Below, one piece after another: positions 8,965-17,925 of a DNA stretch of 64,000 nt. Source of the stretch: Selenomonadaceae bacterium (lineage in GTDB: Bacteria; Bacillota; Negativicutes; Selenomonadales; Selenomonadaceae); contig JAFRRH010000064.1 of the NCBI GenBank assembly GCA_017428215.1, forward strand, positions 62,001 to 126,000, given 5' to 3'. The translations under genes were made by a program, and so were the position numbers. The notes under the pieces are model-generated. The model was not told the DNA's origin. It ran no database searches and worked only from the letters and a program-made list of their open reading frames with translations. How positions within the stretch are numbered: the stretch's first letter is position 1; the number at the start of each line of letters is the position of its first letter.

Positions 8965-10559
8965 TTGACAAATATCGACTATCTCTATAATCCGGACGTA
9001 GCCAAAGCTCAATTTAAAAGAAACTACTTTTTAGACAAGAAATTAGGATTCCAAGTTATAGAACACGGCACAATTCTTCCATATAAAGACGTTGCGAAAA
9101 ACGGGAAGTCTCATTGGAATAAAGGAGGAATTGTCGACAGCAAAGGCGGGTTTATCGCGGGTAGTGGTGCACGTACCCGTGTAACAAACGTAGATTATAC
9201 CCCCCCCATGAATCAATCCAACACAGTTCCGAAACCGCTATTTATATAGGGTTCTTTTATATTGCTTGGGGACATTTCATAACCGATAGTATTCGTCATT
9301 TGTGGTTTTTGAAAAGCGAGTTTATGAATGAATTTAAAAATTGCCCGCTTGTGTACATTACATGGCTTGGCGGAAACTTTAATTCGTTCTCTCCAAATTT
9401 TCGTCGCTTGTTGGAAATTTTAGAAGTTGATATTGATAAATGTCGAAAGATTGACCAGCCGACGCAATTTGATAAAATCATACTACCAGATTCCTCTTTT
9501 GGGGCAATAGCTACCAATGAATGTCGAGAAACAATTGACCGTGTAAGAAATTTTGCGTTAAAGAATAGAATGCCTACCTCTAACAAAAAAGTTTATTACT
9601 TCCACGGACGCATTCAAGTTGGCGAAGAACGGCTAGCAGAATATTTTAAGTCTAAAGGATATGAGATTATAAGCCCGCAAAAGTTGACATTAGACGAACA
9701 ATTGAATTGGTTGATAAACTGCGAAAGCTTCGCCTCGACTCTGGGTTCCTGTTCTCATAATTCCGTTTTTCTGCGTGACAGAACGGAGACCATCATCATT
9801 CCGCGTGAAGGGATTTTTGGTAGAGATTATCAGTTGCCATTGGATCAAATCAATTTGGTTAATGCAACTTATATCGATTCTACAATGTCTATCTTTGACA
9901 AAGGCAATAGATACCACTGCTATATAATCAGCGAACAGTTAAAAAAATTCTTTGGCGATAAGTGGAACGGATATGAAGAAGAGGATTTTAAAATCTTTCT
10001 ACAATACGTGAAAACCTCCTTAACTAAAGGTTTTGATGTAGATTCAGGAGAAAAAAATTACTATGATTTTTCGCCTATTCAAGAGTTTCTGGCTCAACTC
10101 CGTAAGTACGAGGATTTAATGGTAGCTTATGGTATGCCACATAGATGGGAATACTTTCGCTCGCTTGTGAGTTATCAAACACATGTAGACACAAAAGCTT
10201 GGAGTTCATGGAACAGCGAAGAGCAAATTAGTAACCCTCTCAATCAAAAGTTTGATATTCAAGCCGTTAAGATAAATTTTCCCGGTCACAAAGTATATTA
10301 TTCCGTTTATTACAACGACAAAGAGGGCTGGTCGGCGGAAGTCCTCTCGCCTGAAATGGCGGGCACTACCGGAAAAGCTAAATCCATTTACGGCATCAGA
10401 ATTCGACTTGACGAGATGGGCGCAAAAGAATTTGATATTCTCTACCGCGTGCACAAGTTCGACGGTACCTGGACGGATTGGGCTAAAAATGACGAGGCGA
10501 TTTACTCGCATGGCGTTAAGTTAAACGCGATTCAGATAAAATTGGAAGCTAAAACTTAA
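8965..10559 (+). CDS. GT61-family glycosyltransferase copy 1, out of frame at a C8 tract (OFF)
   Basis: TTG start after GAAGGAGG. The frame from 8965 stops at 9249 after 94 residues. The rest of the protein continues in another frame that is open from the poly-C tract (9200-9207) to 10559. Adding one C, or removing two, joins both parts into 531 residues collinear with copy 3. The joined protein has an N-terminal region ending in YTPP, a WGH-x-I-x-D motif, and a GT61-type core (KVYYFHGR, GEERLAEYFKSKGYEI, DEQLNWLINCESFASTLGS). About 130 C-terminal residues resemble clostridial hydrophobic-W repeats (YQTHV, GW, AGTTGK). GT61 enzymes decorate glycans such as capsule or LPS. Called OFF but reversible; a sequencing error at the tract is the alternative. 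Confidence 0.75.
9200..9207 (+). repeat. Poly-C tract, 8 C, in GT61 copy 1
   Basis: Eight consecutive C encode the Pro-Pro after Tyr-Thr at about residue 79. Eight leaves the downstream frame closed; nine would open it (YTPPHES instead of YTPPMNQ). Same position as the tracts in copies 2 and 3. Confidence 0.95.
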
Positions 10560-10657
10560 TTTTAGCTGAAACGTTCGAGGAAACTTTAACCGCGCTGAAA
10601 AAATTCTCAACTGGTTTATCCACGTTGGAAAATGCAAAACTCATGTAACAATTTTAA
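10559..10657 (+). repeat. Duplicated 3' end of the DAK2 gene, remnant 1
   Basis: About 99 bases closely matching 8850-8948, the end of the DAK2 gene. The copy is non-functional and ends with an altered codon giving ATGTAA. It lies between the stop of GT61 copy 1 and the ribosome site of copy 2, showing that the amplified unit included the tail of the upstream gene. Confidence 0.9.
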
Positions 10658-10673
10658 AGAGGAGGTTTTATTT

Positions 10674-12270
10674 TTGGTCAATATTAACTATCTTTACAAA
10701 CCGGACGCCGCAAAAGCTCATTTTACTAGTAATTATTTCGTTGACAAGAAATTAGGATTTCAAGTTATCGAAAATGGCATGATCCTCCCACATCGCGAAA
10801 AGAACGACGAAGGTAAAACTAAATTTTTGGGATTCGGTGGCATTGTAAACATCAACGGTGAATTCATAAGAGGAAGTTTCACTTATGCTAATCATGGTGG
10901 AAAATATACCCCCCCCCCGCGAATCAATTCAACACAGCTCGGAAACTGTCATTTATCTCGGAGTTTCTTTTTACAATTGGGGACATTGCATAACGGATAA
11001 TATTCGCCGTGTGTGGTTCTTCAATAGCGACATCTTCAAACAAGAGTTTAAAAATTGTCCGATTGTATATATTTCACATGGAGGGAAGGCTATAGATAAT
11101 CTGCCAAATTTTAGGCGTCTGTTGGAGATTTTAAATGTTGACGTCGACAAACTTCACCTGATATCTCAGCCTACTCGCTTTGAGAAAATAATTCTTCCGG
11201 ACGAATCATTTTTCTTGGACGAAATTATAAAATTTACCAATGAATACCGCGAAGCGATTGAACGAATAAGATATTTTTCGCTTAAGAATCGCACGTCTAC
11301 TTCAAGTGAAAGAATATACTACTTTCACGGAAGGCGGCAAATTGGTGAAGAACGGCTCGCAGAATATTTTAAGTCTAAAGGATACTCTATTGTTCGTCCC
11401 GAAAAACTTCCGCTCGATGAACAGCTCAACCTTTTGATAAATTGTAAAAGTTTTGCCTCAACGTTAGGCTCTACTTCCCATAATTCTATTTTCCTTAGTG
11501 ATGATACAGAATCTATTTTTATTCCACGTGGATTTAATATTCTTAACCCTTATCAGAGTTCACTCAATCAAGTTCATCCTGTTAATGCTAATTACATAGA
11601 TTCGACGCTGTCTATATTTTATGATAATAAACACTTCATGTATATATTAAGTCCACAATTAAAACGATTCTTTGGCGACAAGTGGAATGGCTATGAAGAC
11701 GACGACTTTTTAAATTTTTTGCAATACGTCAAGGATTCAATTGTAGCGGCATTACCTCCAAAGCAATTAAATGCGTATAGCGAGATTTTACAAAATTTTA
11801 TGGATCAACTTCTTAAACGTGAAGATTTGATAGCGGCTTACAATATGCCGACGTATTGGGATACATTTCAACCGTCATCAGGCTATCAGACGCATGTTCA
11901 TAAAAAAGGCTGGGGTGTATGGCAGAAAAAAAATTCAACCAGCGGTTCCACGAAGGATAAATTGGATATTCAAGCCGTTAAGATAAATTTTCCCGGTCAT
12001 AAAGTGTATTACTCCGTTTATTACAACGACAAAGAGGGCTGGTCGGAGGAAGTCCTCTCGCCTGAAATGGTGGGCACTACCGGAAAAGCTAAATCCATTT
12101 ACGGCATCAGAATTCGACTTGACGAGATAGGCGCAAAGGGGTTTGATATTCTCTACCGCGTGCACACATTTGACGATACGTGGACACCTTGGGCTAAAAA
12201 TGGCGAGGCAATTTATTCGTTTGGAGTTAAGTTAAATGCGCTTCAGATAAAACTGGAACCTAAAACTTAA
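10674..12270 (+). CDS. GT61-family glycosyltransferase copy 2, out of frame at a C10 tract (OFF)
   Basis: TTG start at 10674 after AGAGGAGG. The frame ends at 11000 (108 residues); the main body lies in another frame open from before the tract to 12270. Removing one C (10 to 9) restores one 531-residue protein, the same length as repaired copy 1. The body has WGHCITD, IYYFHGRRQIGEERLAEYF, the GT61 core DEQLNLLINCKSFASTLGS with SHNSIFL, and a ChW-like C-terminus with GW and VGTTGK motifs. The last ~100 residues are nearly identical to copy 1 in DNA as well as protein, while the centre is diverged. It is likely co-transcribed with its neighbours. Confidence 0.75.
10909..10918 (+). repeat. Poly-C tract, 10 C, in GT61 copy 2
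   Basis: Ten consecutive C at the position equivalent to the copy 1 tract. Ten gives a shifted frame (YTPPPRINS); nine gives YTPPRES, which matches copy 1 read with nine C. Confidence 0.95.
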
Positions 12271-12368
12271 TTTTAGTTAACACGTTCGAGGAAACTTTAG
12301 CCGCACTGAAAAAATTTTCAACGGGTTTATCTGCGTTGGAAAATGCAAAACTCATGTAACAATTTTAA
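12270..12368 (+). repeat. Duplicated 3' end of the DAK2 gene, remnant 2
   Basis: A second ~99-base copy of 8850-8948, between GT61 copies 2 and 3. It shares the ATGTAA change with remnant 1, so remnants 1 and 2 derive from one another more recently than from the real DAK2 end. Confidence 0.9.
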
Positions 12369-12384
12369 AGAGGAGGTTTTATTT

Positions 12385-13998
12385 TTGGTCAATATTGACT
12401 ATCTTTACAAACCGGACGCCGCAAAAGCTCATTTTACTGATAATTATTTCGTTGACAAGGAATTGGGCTTTAGTGTTGTCGAAAATGGCACGATTCTCCC
12501 TAGAAAATACATTTCACCTGGCAAAAATATCGGTGGTATAATCAACAACGCGGGAAAAAGTATTCAAGGCTCTTTTGTACACAGAGGAGTAACGATTGAT
12601 TATACACCCCCCTCTGCACTTGTTAAATATCGCCCCGAAACTGTCGTTTATTTGGGTGCAGTTCATGACGTTTGGGGACATCAAATTTCTGATAGCGTGA
12701 AGTATCTTTATTTCTTAAAAAGTTTAGTCTTCGAGCGCGAATTCAAAAAGTGTCCACTGGTTTATGTTTCCGTGGTAAATATAGAGAATGTTTTATTGGA
12801 CAGTAGTTACCAAAATTTTAGGCGATTATTGGAAATTTTAGAGATTGATCCCGATAGATTGCAACAAATTAATCAGCCTACAAAGTTCGATAAAATTATT
12901 CTGCCAGACGAATCTTTTTATTACGACACAGAAAAAAATGTCAGACAATTTACTAAAGAATACCGCGAAACTATTGACAGTCTGAAAAACTTTGCAATAA
13001 AAAATTGGATGCCGACTTCAAGCAAGAAGATTTATTATTTTTACGGGCGTAGAGAGCAAATCGGTGAAGAACGTCTGGCAGAATATTTTAAATCTAAGGG
13101 TTACGAGATAGTTTCGCCCGAAAAATTTACGCTTGATGAGCAACTTAATCTTCTAATAAACTGTGAAAATTTTGCGTCAACAATAGGTTCCACTTCTCAC
13201 AATTCTATTTTTCTTCGTGATGGTGTACAAACTATATTTATTCCGCGCATTGCAAAACAATTTAATTCCTACCAATCGGCACTTAATTGCGTTAATTCAA
13301 TTAACGCAATTTACGTGGATTCTACTTTGTCGTTATTTGGTTCTGCTTATGCCGGATATTGTTTCATAGTTAGTAAACAGTTGAAGAAGTTCTTTGGCGA
13401 CAAATTCAATGGCTATGAAGAAAGAGATTTCGAGACTTTTTTGCGATATATTAGCTACTCTAGCGGCAAAGGGTTTACTTGTAGCCAAGTAGCAAAAGAG
13501 TATTACAATGAAGTTTTTGAAGATTTTTTAGAGCAATTAAAATGCAAAAGAAACATGACGGCAAAATACTATATGCCAGCCAATTTGGCTGATTGGCGTC
13601 CGTTGCTTACCTATCAGACACACGTTTCAAGTAAAGGATGGGGCTCGTGGAATAATGAGGATCAAATAAGTAACCCCCTCGAACAAAAGCTACAAATTGA
13701 AGCCGTTAAAATAAATTTTCTAATTTACAAATTATATTATTCGGTTTACTACAACGACAACGAAGGCTGGTCAGAGGAAGTTACCTCGCCTGAAATGGCA
13801 GGTACGACTGGAAAAGTTAAAGCTATCTATGGAATCAGAATTCGCCTTGACGAGGCGGGAGCAAAGAAATTTGATATTCTCTACCGCGTGCACAAGTTTG
13901 ACGACACGTGGACAGCTTGGGCTAAAAATGGTGAGGTGATTTACTCGCATGGCGTTAAATTAAATGCAATTCAAATAAAATTGGAACCTAAAACTTAA
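12385..13998 (+). CDS. GT61-family glycosyltransferase copy 3, intact (ON), with ChW-like C-terminal repeats
   Basis: 537 residues from TTG 12385, placed 8 bases after AGAGGAGG. It has the same order as copies 1 and 2: an N-terminal region with YTPPSA across a C6 tract, VWGHQISDS near residue 100, a GT61 core around 215-300 (KIYYFYGR, GEERLAEYFKSKGYEIV, DEQLNLLINCENFASTIGS, SHNSIFLRD), and a C-terminal segment of about 130 residues with three ChW-like units (YQTHVSSKGWGSW, NEGWSEEV with AGTTGK, DTWTAWAKNG). GT61 transferases add sugars to surface polysaccharide or protein glycans. No signal peptide is seen, so it probably acts in the cytoplasm. Its stop is 13 bases from the prfB start. Confidence 0.8.
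   Translation: MVNIDYLYKPDAAKAHFTDNYFVDKELGFSVVENGTILPRKYISPGKNIGGIINNAGKSIQGSFVHRGVTIDYTPPSALVKYRPETVVYLGAVHDVWGHQISDSVKYLYFLKSLVFEREFKKCPLVYVSVVNIENVLLDSSYQNFRRLLEILEIDPDRLQQINQPTKFDKIILPDESFYYDTEKNVRQFTKEYRETIDSLKNFAIKNWMPTSSKKIYYFYGRREQIGEERLAEYFKSKGYEIVSPEKFTLDEQLNLLINCENFASTIGSTSHNSIFLRDGVQTIFIPRIAKQFNSYQSALNCVNSINAIYVDSTLSLFGSAYAGYCFIVSKQLKKFFGDKFNGYEERDFETFLRYISYSSGKGFTCSQVAKEYYNEVFEDFLEQLKCKRNMTAKYYMPANLADWRPLLTYQTHVSSKGWGSWNNEDQISNPLEQKLQIEAVKINFLIYKLYYSVYYNDNEGWSEEVTSPEMAGTTGKVKAIYGIRIRLDEAGAKKFDILYRVHKFDDTWTAWAKNGEVIYSHGVKLNAIQIKLEPKT
12607..12612 (+). repeat. Shortened poly-C tract, 6 C, in GT61 copy 3
   Basis: The tract reads ACACCCCCCT, in frame as Thr-Pro-Pro. It is interrupted by an A and only six long, so it should slip much less than the C8 and C10 tracts of copies 1 and 2. 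Confidence 0.9.
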
Positions 13999-14011
13999 AG
14001 GAGATGATTCA

Positions 14012-15119
14012 ATGCTGGAAGACAGAAAAGTAGAGCTAACTGCTCTGCGCGACAAGCTGAACGAAATGGGGAATTCACTTTGACATTGCTCGCAAAGAGG
14101 AAAAAATTGCCGAGCTGGAATATAAAATGGGTGAACCAACTTTTTGGGACAATCCCGACGCCGCGCAGAAAATTACGCAGGAATTAAACGACGTTAAATC
14201 TGGTATCGAGACCTATAAAAACCTCGTGGCTAAATTTGACGACGCGCAGATTTTATTGGAGCTTGCGTTGGAAGAACAAGACGATTCACAGGAAACAGAC
14301 ATTGCGGCAGAAATTTCAGCTATTGAAAAAGGCTTGGAAAATTTGCGGCTTGAAATAATGTTGAGTGAACCTTACGACGCCAACAACGCGATTTTAACAT
14401 TACACGCGGGCGCAGGCGGCACAGAGGCGCAAGATTGGACGCAAATGCTTTTAAGAATGTATGTTCGTTGGGCGGAACGTCACGGCTTTGAAGTCGAGAC
14501 GGTTGACTTGTTACCAGGCGACGAGGCGGGCGTTAAATCGGCTACGGTTTTCGTTAAAGGTCACAACGCTTACGGCTATCTTAAGTCTGAAAAGGGCATT
14601 CATAGATTGGTTAGGATTTCGCCGTTCGATTCAAATGCGCGGCGTCATACGTCGTTCAGTGCGTGCGACATTATGCCTGAAATTGATGACGCGGTTGAAG
14701 TCGATATAAATATGGCGGACGTTCGAGTTGATACTTACAGGGCGAGCGGCGCAGGCGGTCAGCATATTAACAAAACTTCCTCTGCCGTTCGCATGACGCA
14801 TTTACCAACGGGAATTGTAGTTCAATGTCAAAATGAGCGTTCGCAAATTCAAAATCGCGAGCGTTGCTTAAAAATGCTCCGCGCTAAACTTTTCGAGCTG
14901 GAACTTGAAAAAAAAGAGCAAGAAATTGCCGGGCTTGAAGGTGACTTAAAGAAAATCGAGTGGGGCAGTCAAATTCGCTCCTACGTCTTTCAACCTTACA
15001 AATTAGTTAAAGATTTGCGCACGGGCGAGGAAACCGGCAATGTTCAAGCTGTCATGGACGGCGAAATTGATTCGTTTATCCGCGCCTTTCTTGCCGCTAA
15101 AGCCAATGTCAAAATTTAA
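14012..15119 (+). CDS. prfB: Peptide chain release factor 2, with programmed +1 frameshift
   Basis: ATG 14012 follows AAAGGAG. The zero frame runs 23 codons to an in-frame UGA at 14081-14083, preceded by CTT and followed by C. The +1 frame starts with GAC at 14082 and is open to 15119, giving a product of 368 residues, the normal RF2 length. RF2 recognises UGA and UAA stops. The stop-recognition tripeptide SPF (in RISPFDSNARR) and the peptidyl-tRNA hydrolysis motif GGQ (in GAGGQHINKTSS) are present. Low RF2 lets ribosomes pause at the UGA and shift, which autoregulates synthesis. It sits directly downstream of the GT61 array. Confidence 0.95.
14066..14084 (+). promoter_or_regulatory. RF2 programmed frameshift site
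   Basis: The slippery codon CTT (14078-14080) is followed by TGA C. The stimulatory internal ribosome-like sequence is GGGG at 14068-14071, six bases before CTT. In the textbook site (AGGGGG-TAT-CTT-TGA-C) the gap is three bases, so this site has one extra codon between stimulator and shift site. Confidence 0.85.
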
Positions 15120-15134
15120 TGGAGTGCTTAACTT

Positions 15135-15848
15135 ATGAAAAAATTTTTAGCTTTGATAGTTGTCCTGCTGATTGCCGCCGTTGCGTTTATTCAATTCGCG
15201 GTGCCGCGTGCCTTGACGAATTATATTAAAGACAAAGTCATTACGGCTACTAAAGCGCAGGACGTTACCTTATCGCTTGACGCCTTGCCCAGTGCAAAAC
15301 TCGCGTTAGGTTATGTCGATAAAGTTTATTGCAAAGCCGCCGACGCGACGATTGGCGACCTCAACCTTAAACAGGCGGAACTCAACGGCACGTCAATTCA
15401 CATTAATATTAAAGAATTGCTCATGCCGACAGACGGAATTAGCCGCGAAGAGCATACTAATCGTTGCTTGCAATCGGCAACCAGTCTTGAGCTTAGCGGA
15501 ATAATTACAGAGAACAGCTTGAGAGATTTTCTTGCTAACAGGATTGACCAGTTGAAGGATTTGCAAGTAACGATGAATGCCGAAGGAATTACGGCGGCGG
15601 CTAGAGTTAAAATTCTCGGACGTGAAGCCGACGTTCAAATTGGCGGGCAGATTATCGCTCGTGAAGGCGACCTTTACTTCCAAATGAATCACATCAACGT
15701 TGAGAATGCAATTTTGCGCCGCGTCAATCTGGATAAATTTTTGGGCGATTTCAACTTAACTGAGCGCGTTAAAATGCCGTTTGGTCTGCAGTTTAAAGAA
15801 GTCGAGATGCGCAACGGCGAGGCGTTCGTTAAGGCGACAAGGAATTAA
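15135..15848 (+). CDS. DUF2993 (LmeA-like) lipid-binding envelope protein
   Basis: 237 residues, ATG start 15 bases after prfB. An N-terminal hydrophobic segment (about residues 4-22) with a Lys-rich start acts as a signal peptide or anchor. The remainder alternates short hydrophobic strands with the pattern of DUF2993 proteins (LPSAKLALGYVDKV, LNLKQAELNGTSI). Relatives bind phospholipids at the cell envelope, for example LmeA in mycobacteria; the exact role here is unknown. It is 3 bases from the DUF5693 gene, and the prfB-DUF2993-DUF5693 order suggests one operon. Confidence 0.7.
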   Translation: MKKFLALIVVLLIAAVAFIQFAVPRALTNYIKDKVITATKAQDVTLSLDALPSAKLALGYVDKVYCKAADATIGDLNLKQAELNGTSIHINIKELLMPTDGISREEHTNRCLQSATSLELSGIITENSLRDFLANRIDQLKDLQVTMNAEGITAAARVKILGREADVQIGGQIIAREGDLYFQMNHINVENAILRRVNLDKFLGDFNLTERVKMPFGLQFKEVEMRNGEAFVKATRN

Positions 15849-15851
15849 ACT

Positions 15852-17921
15852 GTGAAAAAATTTGCTTACAACAGGACGCTATTAATAATTATCGGCGTCG
15901 GATTGTTCGCCGCGCTGATTATTGCCGGTCAACGTTTTTTCGTCGAGTCGGAGAATATGCAAGTTGACATGGCGGTTGATTATCAAAATATCGTTGACCT
16001 TGCCGAACGCGAGGGCTTGGAGCTTGACGACGTTTTAAAGCTGACTAAAGAAGCGGGCATAACTTCCCTTGCCATTTACGATTCGACGCTGGAAAAACTT
16101 AATCGTGCTGGAAAAGTTTTTGCGTTGGCGGGCAGTGAAATTTTAGCCAACTATCAAACTGGCACGCTTAACAACGAACTTTGGCGGCAGACGATTGAAT
16201 TTGATTTAATCGCGCCAAATAGAGTTTACGTTATTGGCGGCAACCTCGACAGTTATTACGATACCAAAGAGGCACTTTATCAACGGCTGGGGGAAGAGCG
16301 CGTTAAAATTTTTGCTGTCGGCGGCATTGAAGTTATTGAAGTCAAAGCGCAGTTTGGCGACTTAATGAAAATGCCGCTCGGTTTGCCGCATGACGAGATG
16401 AATAAAGCTCGCGTCGCCGGTTTTAATATCCTCGCCCGCCCGATGAATTTTAGGAAGTGCACGGCGCAAAATGTTCAATTTTTCTTTGACAGGATTGAAC
16501 ACTATCCGATTTCCGAAATTGTCTTCGACGGTCCTGAAGTTTTAGGCGCGTCTAATTTTCTTGACTTGACGGCGAATAACTTCACGCAACGCAAGCTGAC
16601 TTTTGGCGTGATTGAGCACTTTACCCAGTTGAAATTTTATCCGCAGTTGGGAATGGAATATTTAGCTAACAAAATCGGTAAAGACCACGTCGCCCGCCTC
16701 TACGCAATTCCAAAGGACGAACAACCTAAGCTTGAGATGAGCACGGCGGTTAATCGCTGGTCGACGACTGACAGAGAGCGCAATATCCGAATCAATCTTT
16801 TGCGTATTTACGAAAAGCCCGAACCCGAAATGACTTTGCTCGAAACTAATATGAAATATTTCAGCGAAGTCCGCGCAGTCCTCGAACGCGACGGCTTTAC
16901 TTTCGGCAAGGCTGGAACTTTCGACAATTATTATCCTAACGTTATCTTGCGCGCTCTCGTAATTGTCGGAGTTGTGGCGGCGGGCGTTTTATATTTGTCG
17001 TTAATTTCGCGTCGTTTCAATCGCAATAGAAAATTTCAGTTGCAATTATTTGCGGTCTTAGCAATAATAGCGGCGATTCCAATTATTATGGGAGCCGGCG
17101 GCAAAGTTAGAATTTTGGCGGCATTCATGAGCGCGAACTTATTCCCCGCCTTAGCGATAATTTGGCAACTTGATTTATTACGTGTGATTCAATATAAAAT
17201 TCGCGTACAGAATCGGGCAATGCGACTTAAAAATAATTTGTCGACGTTGCAACTGGTTTGGACTTCGGCATTTGCGCTTTTAATTACGGGCGTAATGTCA
17301 ATGACGGGCGCGGCTTATTTATCGGGTGCATTGTCGGACGTGTCGTATTTTTTGGAGTTTGAAATTTTTCGCGGCATAAAGTTAACGTTTATCCTGCCGT
17401 TAATCTTAGTCGCTGTAGCATTTTTGCAACGGTTTAATGTCGTCGATGAAGTCAGACACAACGTCCCGGCAACTCAACAAATAAAAGAACTCCTCGACAA
17501 ATCAGTTAGCGTCAAAGCATTGCTCGCACTCCTAATTATTTTGGGAGCGTTTGTAGTTTTAATAGCAAGGAGCGGACATACGTCGGGCATGCCGGTTTCG
17601 GGCTTGGAAATAAAAATTCGCGCCTTGCTTGAGCAAATTTTCTACGCTCGCCCGCGCTCGAAAGAAATTTTCTTTGGACACCCCGCATTTATGTTGGCGT
17701 TCGCCGCCTTCCTAAAAAAATTCCCGAAAATGATTTGTTTCGCGCTGGTTATGGCGGCGACAATCGGTCAAGGCTCTATGGTTGAAACTTTTGCTCATAT
17801 GCGCACGCCAATTTTTATGTCATTCATGCGCGGCATTGACGGCTTAATTCCAGGCGCGATTATCGGCGCGGTGTTGATAATTTTCCTGCAGATCTTTTCT
17901 AAACAACTAAAAAAGGAGTGA
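15852..17921 (+). CDS. DUF5693 family multi-span membrane protein
   Basis: 689 residues, GTG start. One N-terminal membrane segment (about residues 10-27) is followed by an extracytoplasmic domain of about 330 residues. The C-terminal half holds seven to nine hydrophobic segments beginning near residue 365. The match to the DUF5693 family is from overall layout and segments such as DVLKLTKEAGITSLAIYDSTLEKL. In many Firmicutes this gene precedes csaB, which pyruvylates secondary cell-wall polymer; here the GT8 array follows instead, four bases away. That context suggests a role in envelope glycan export or assembly, but no function is proven. Confidence 0.65.
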   Translation: MKKFAYNRTLLIIIGVGLFAALIIAGQRFFVESENMQVDMAVDYQNIVDLAEREGLELDDVLKLTKEAGITSLAIYDSTLEKLNRAGKVFALAGSEILANYQTGTLNNELWRQTIEFDLIAPNRVYVIGGNLDSYYDTKEALYQRLGEERVKIFAVGGIEVIEVKAQFGDLMKMPLGLPHDEMNKARVAGFNILARPMNFRKCTAQNVQFFFDRIEHYPISEIVFDGPEVLGASNFLDLTANNFTQRKLTFGVIEHFTQLKFYPQLGMEYLANKIGKDHVARLYAIPKDEQPKLEMSTAVNRWSTTDRERNIRINLLRIYEKPEPEMTLLETNMKYFSEVRAVLERDGFTFGKAGTFDNYYPNVILRALVIVGVVAAGVLYLSLISRRFNRNRKFQLQLFAVLAIIAAIPIIMGAGGKVRILAAFMSANLFPALAIIWQLDLLRVIQYKIRVQNRAMRLKNNLSTLQLVWTSAFALLITGVMSMTGAAYLSGALSDVSYFLEFEIFRGIKLTFILPLILVAVAFLQRFNVVDEVRHNVPATQQIKELLDKSVSVKALLALLIILGAFVVLIARSGHTSGMPVSGLEIKIRALLEQIFYARPRSKEIFFGHPAFMLAFAAFLKKFPKMICFALVMAATIGQGSMVETFAHMRTPIFMSFMRGIDGLIPGAIIGAVLIIFLQIFSKQLKKE

Positions 17922-17925
17922 GCTT

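Noticed and set aside
9200-10918. Poly-C length differences as plain sequencing error
   Set aside because: Kept as an alternative, not preferred: the two tracts differ from nine in opposite directions (8 and 10), and a third copy has a stable interrupted tract. Raw reads would decide.
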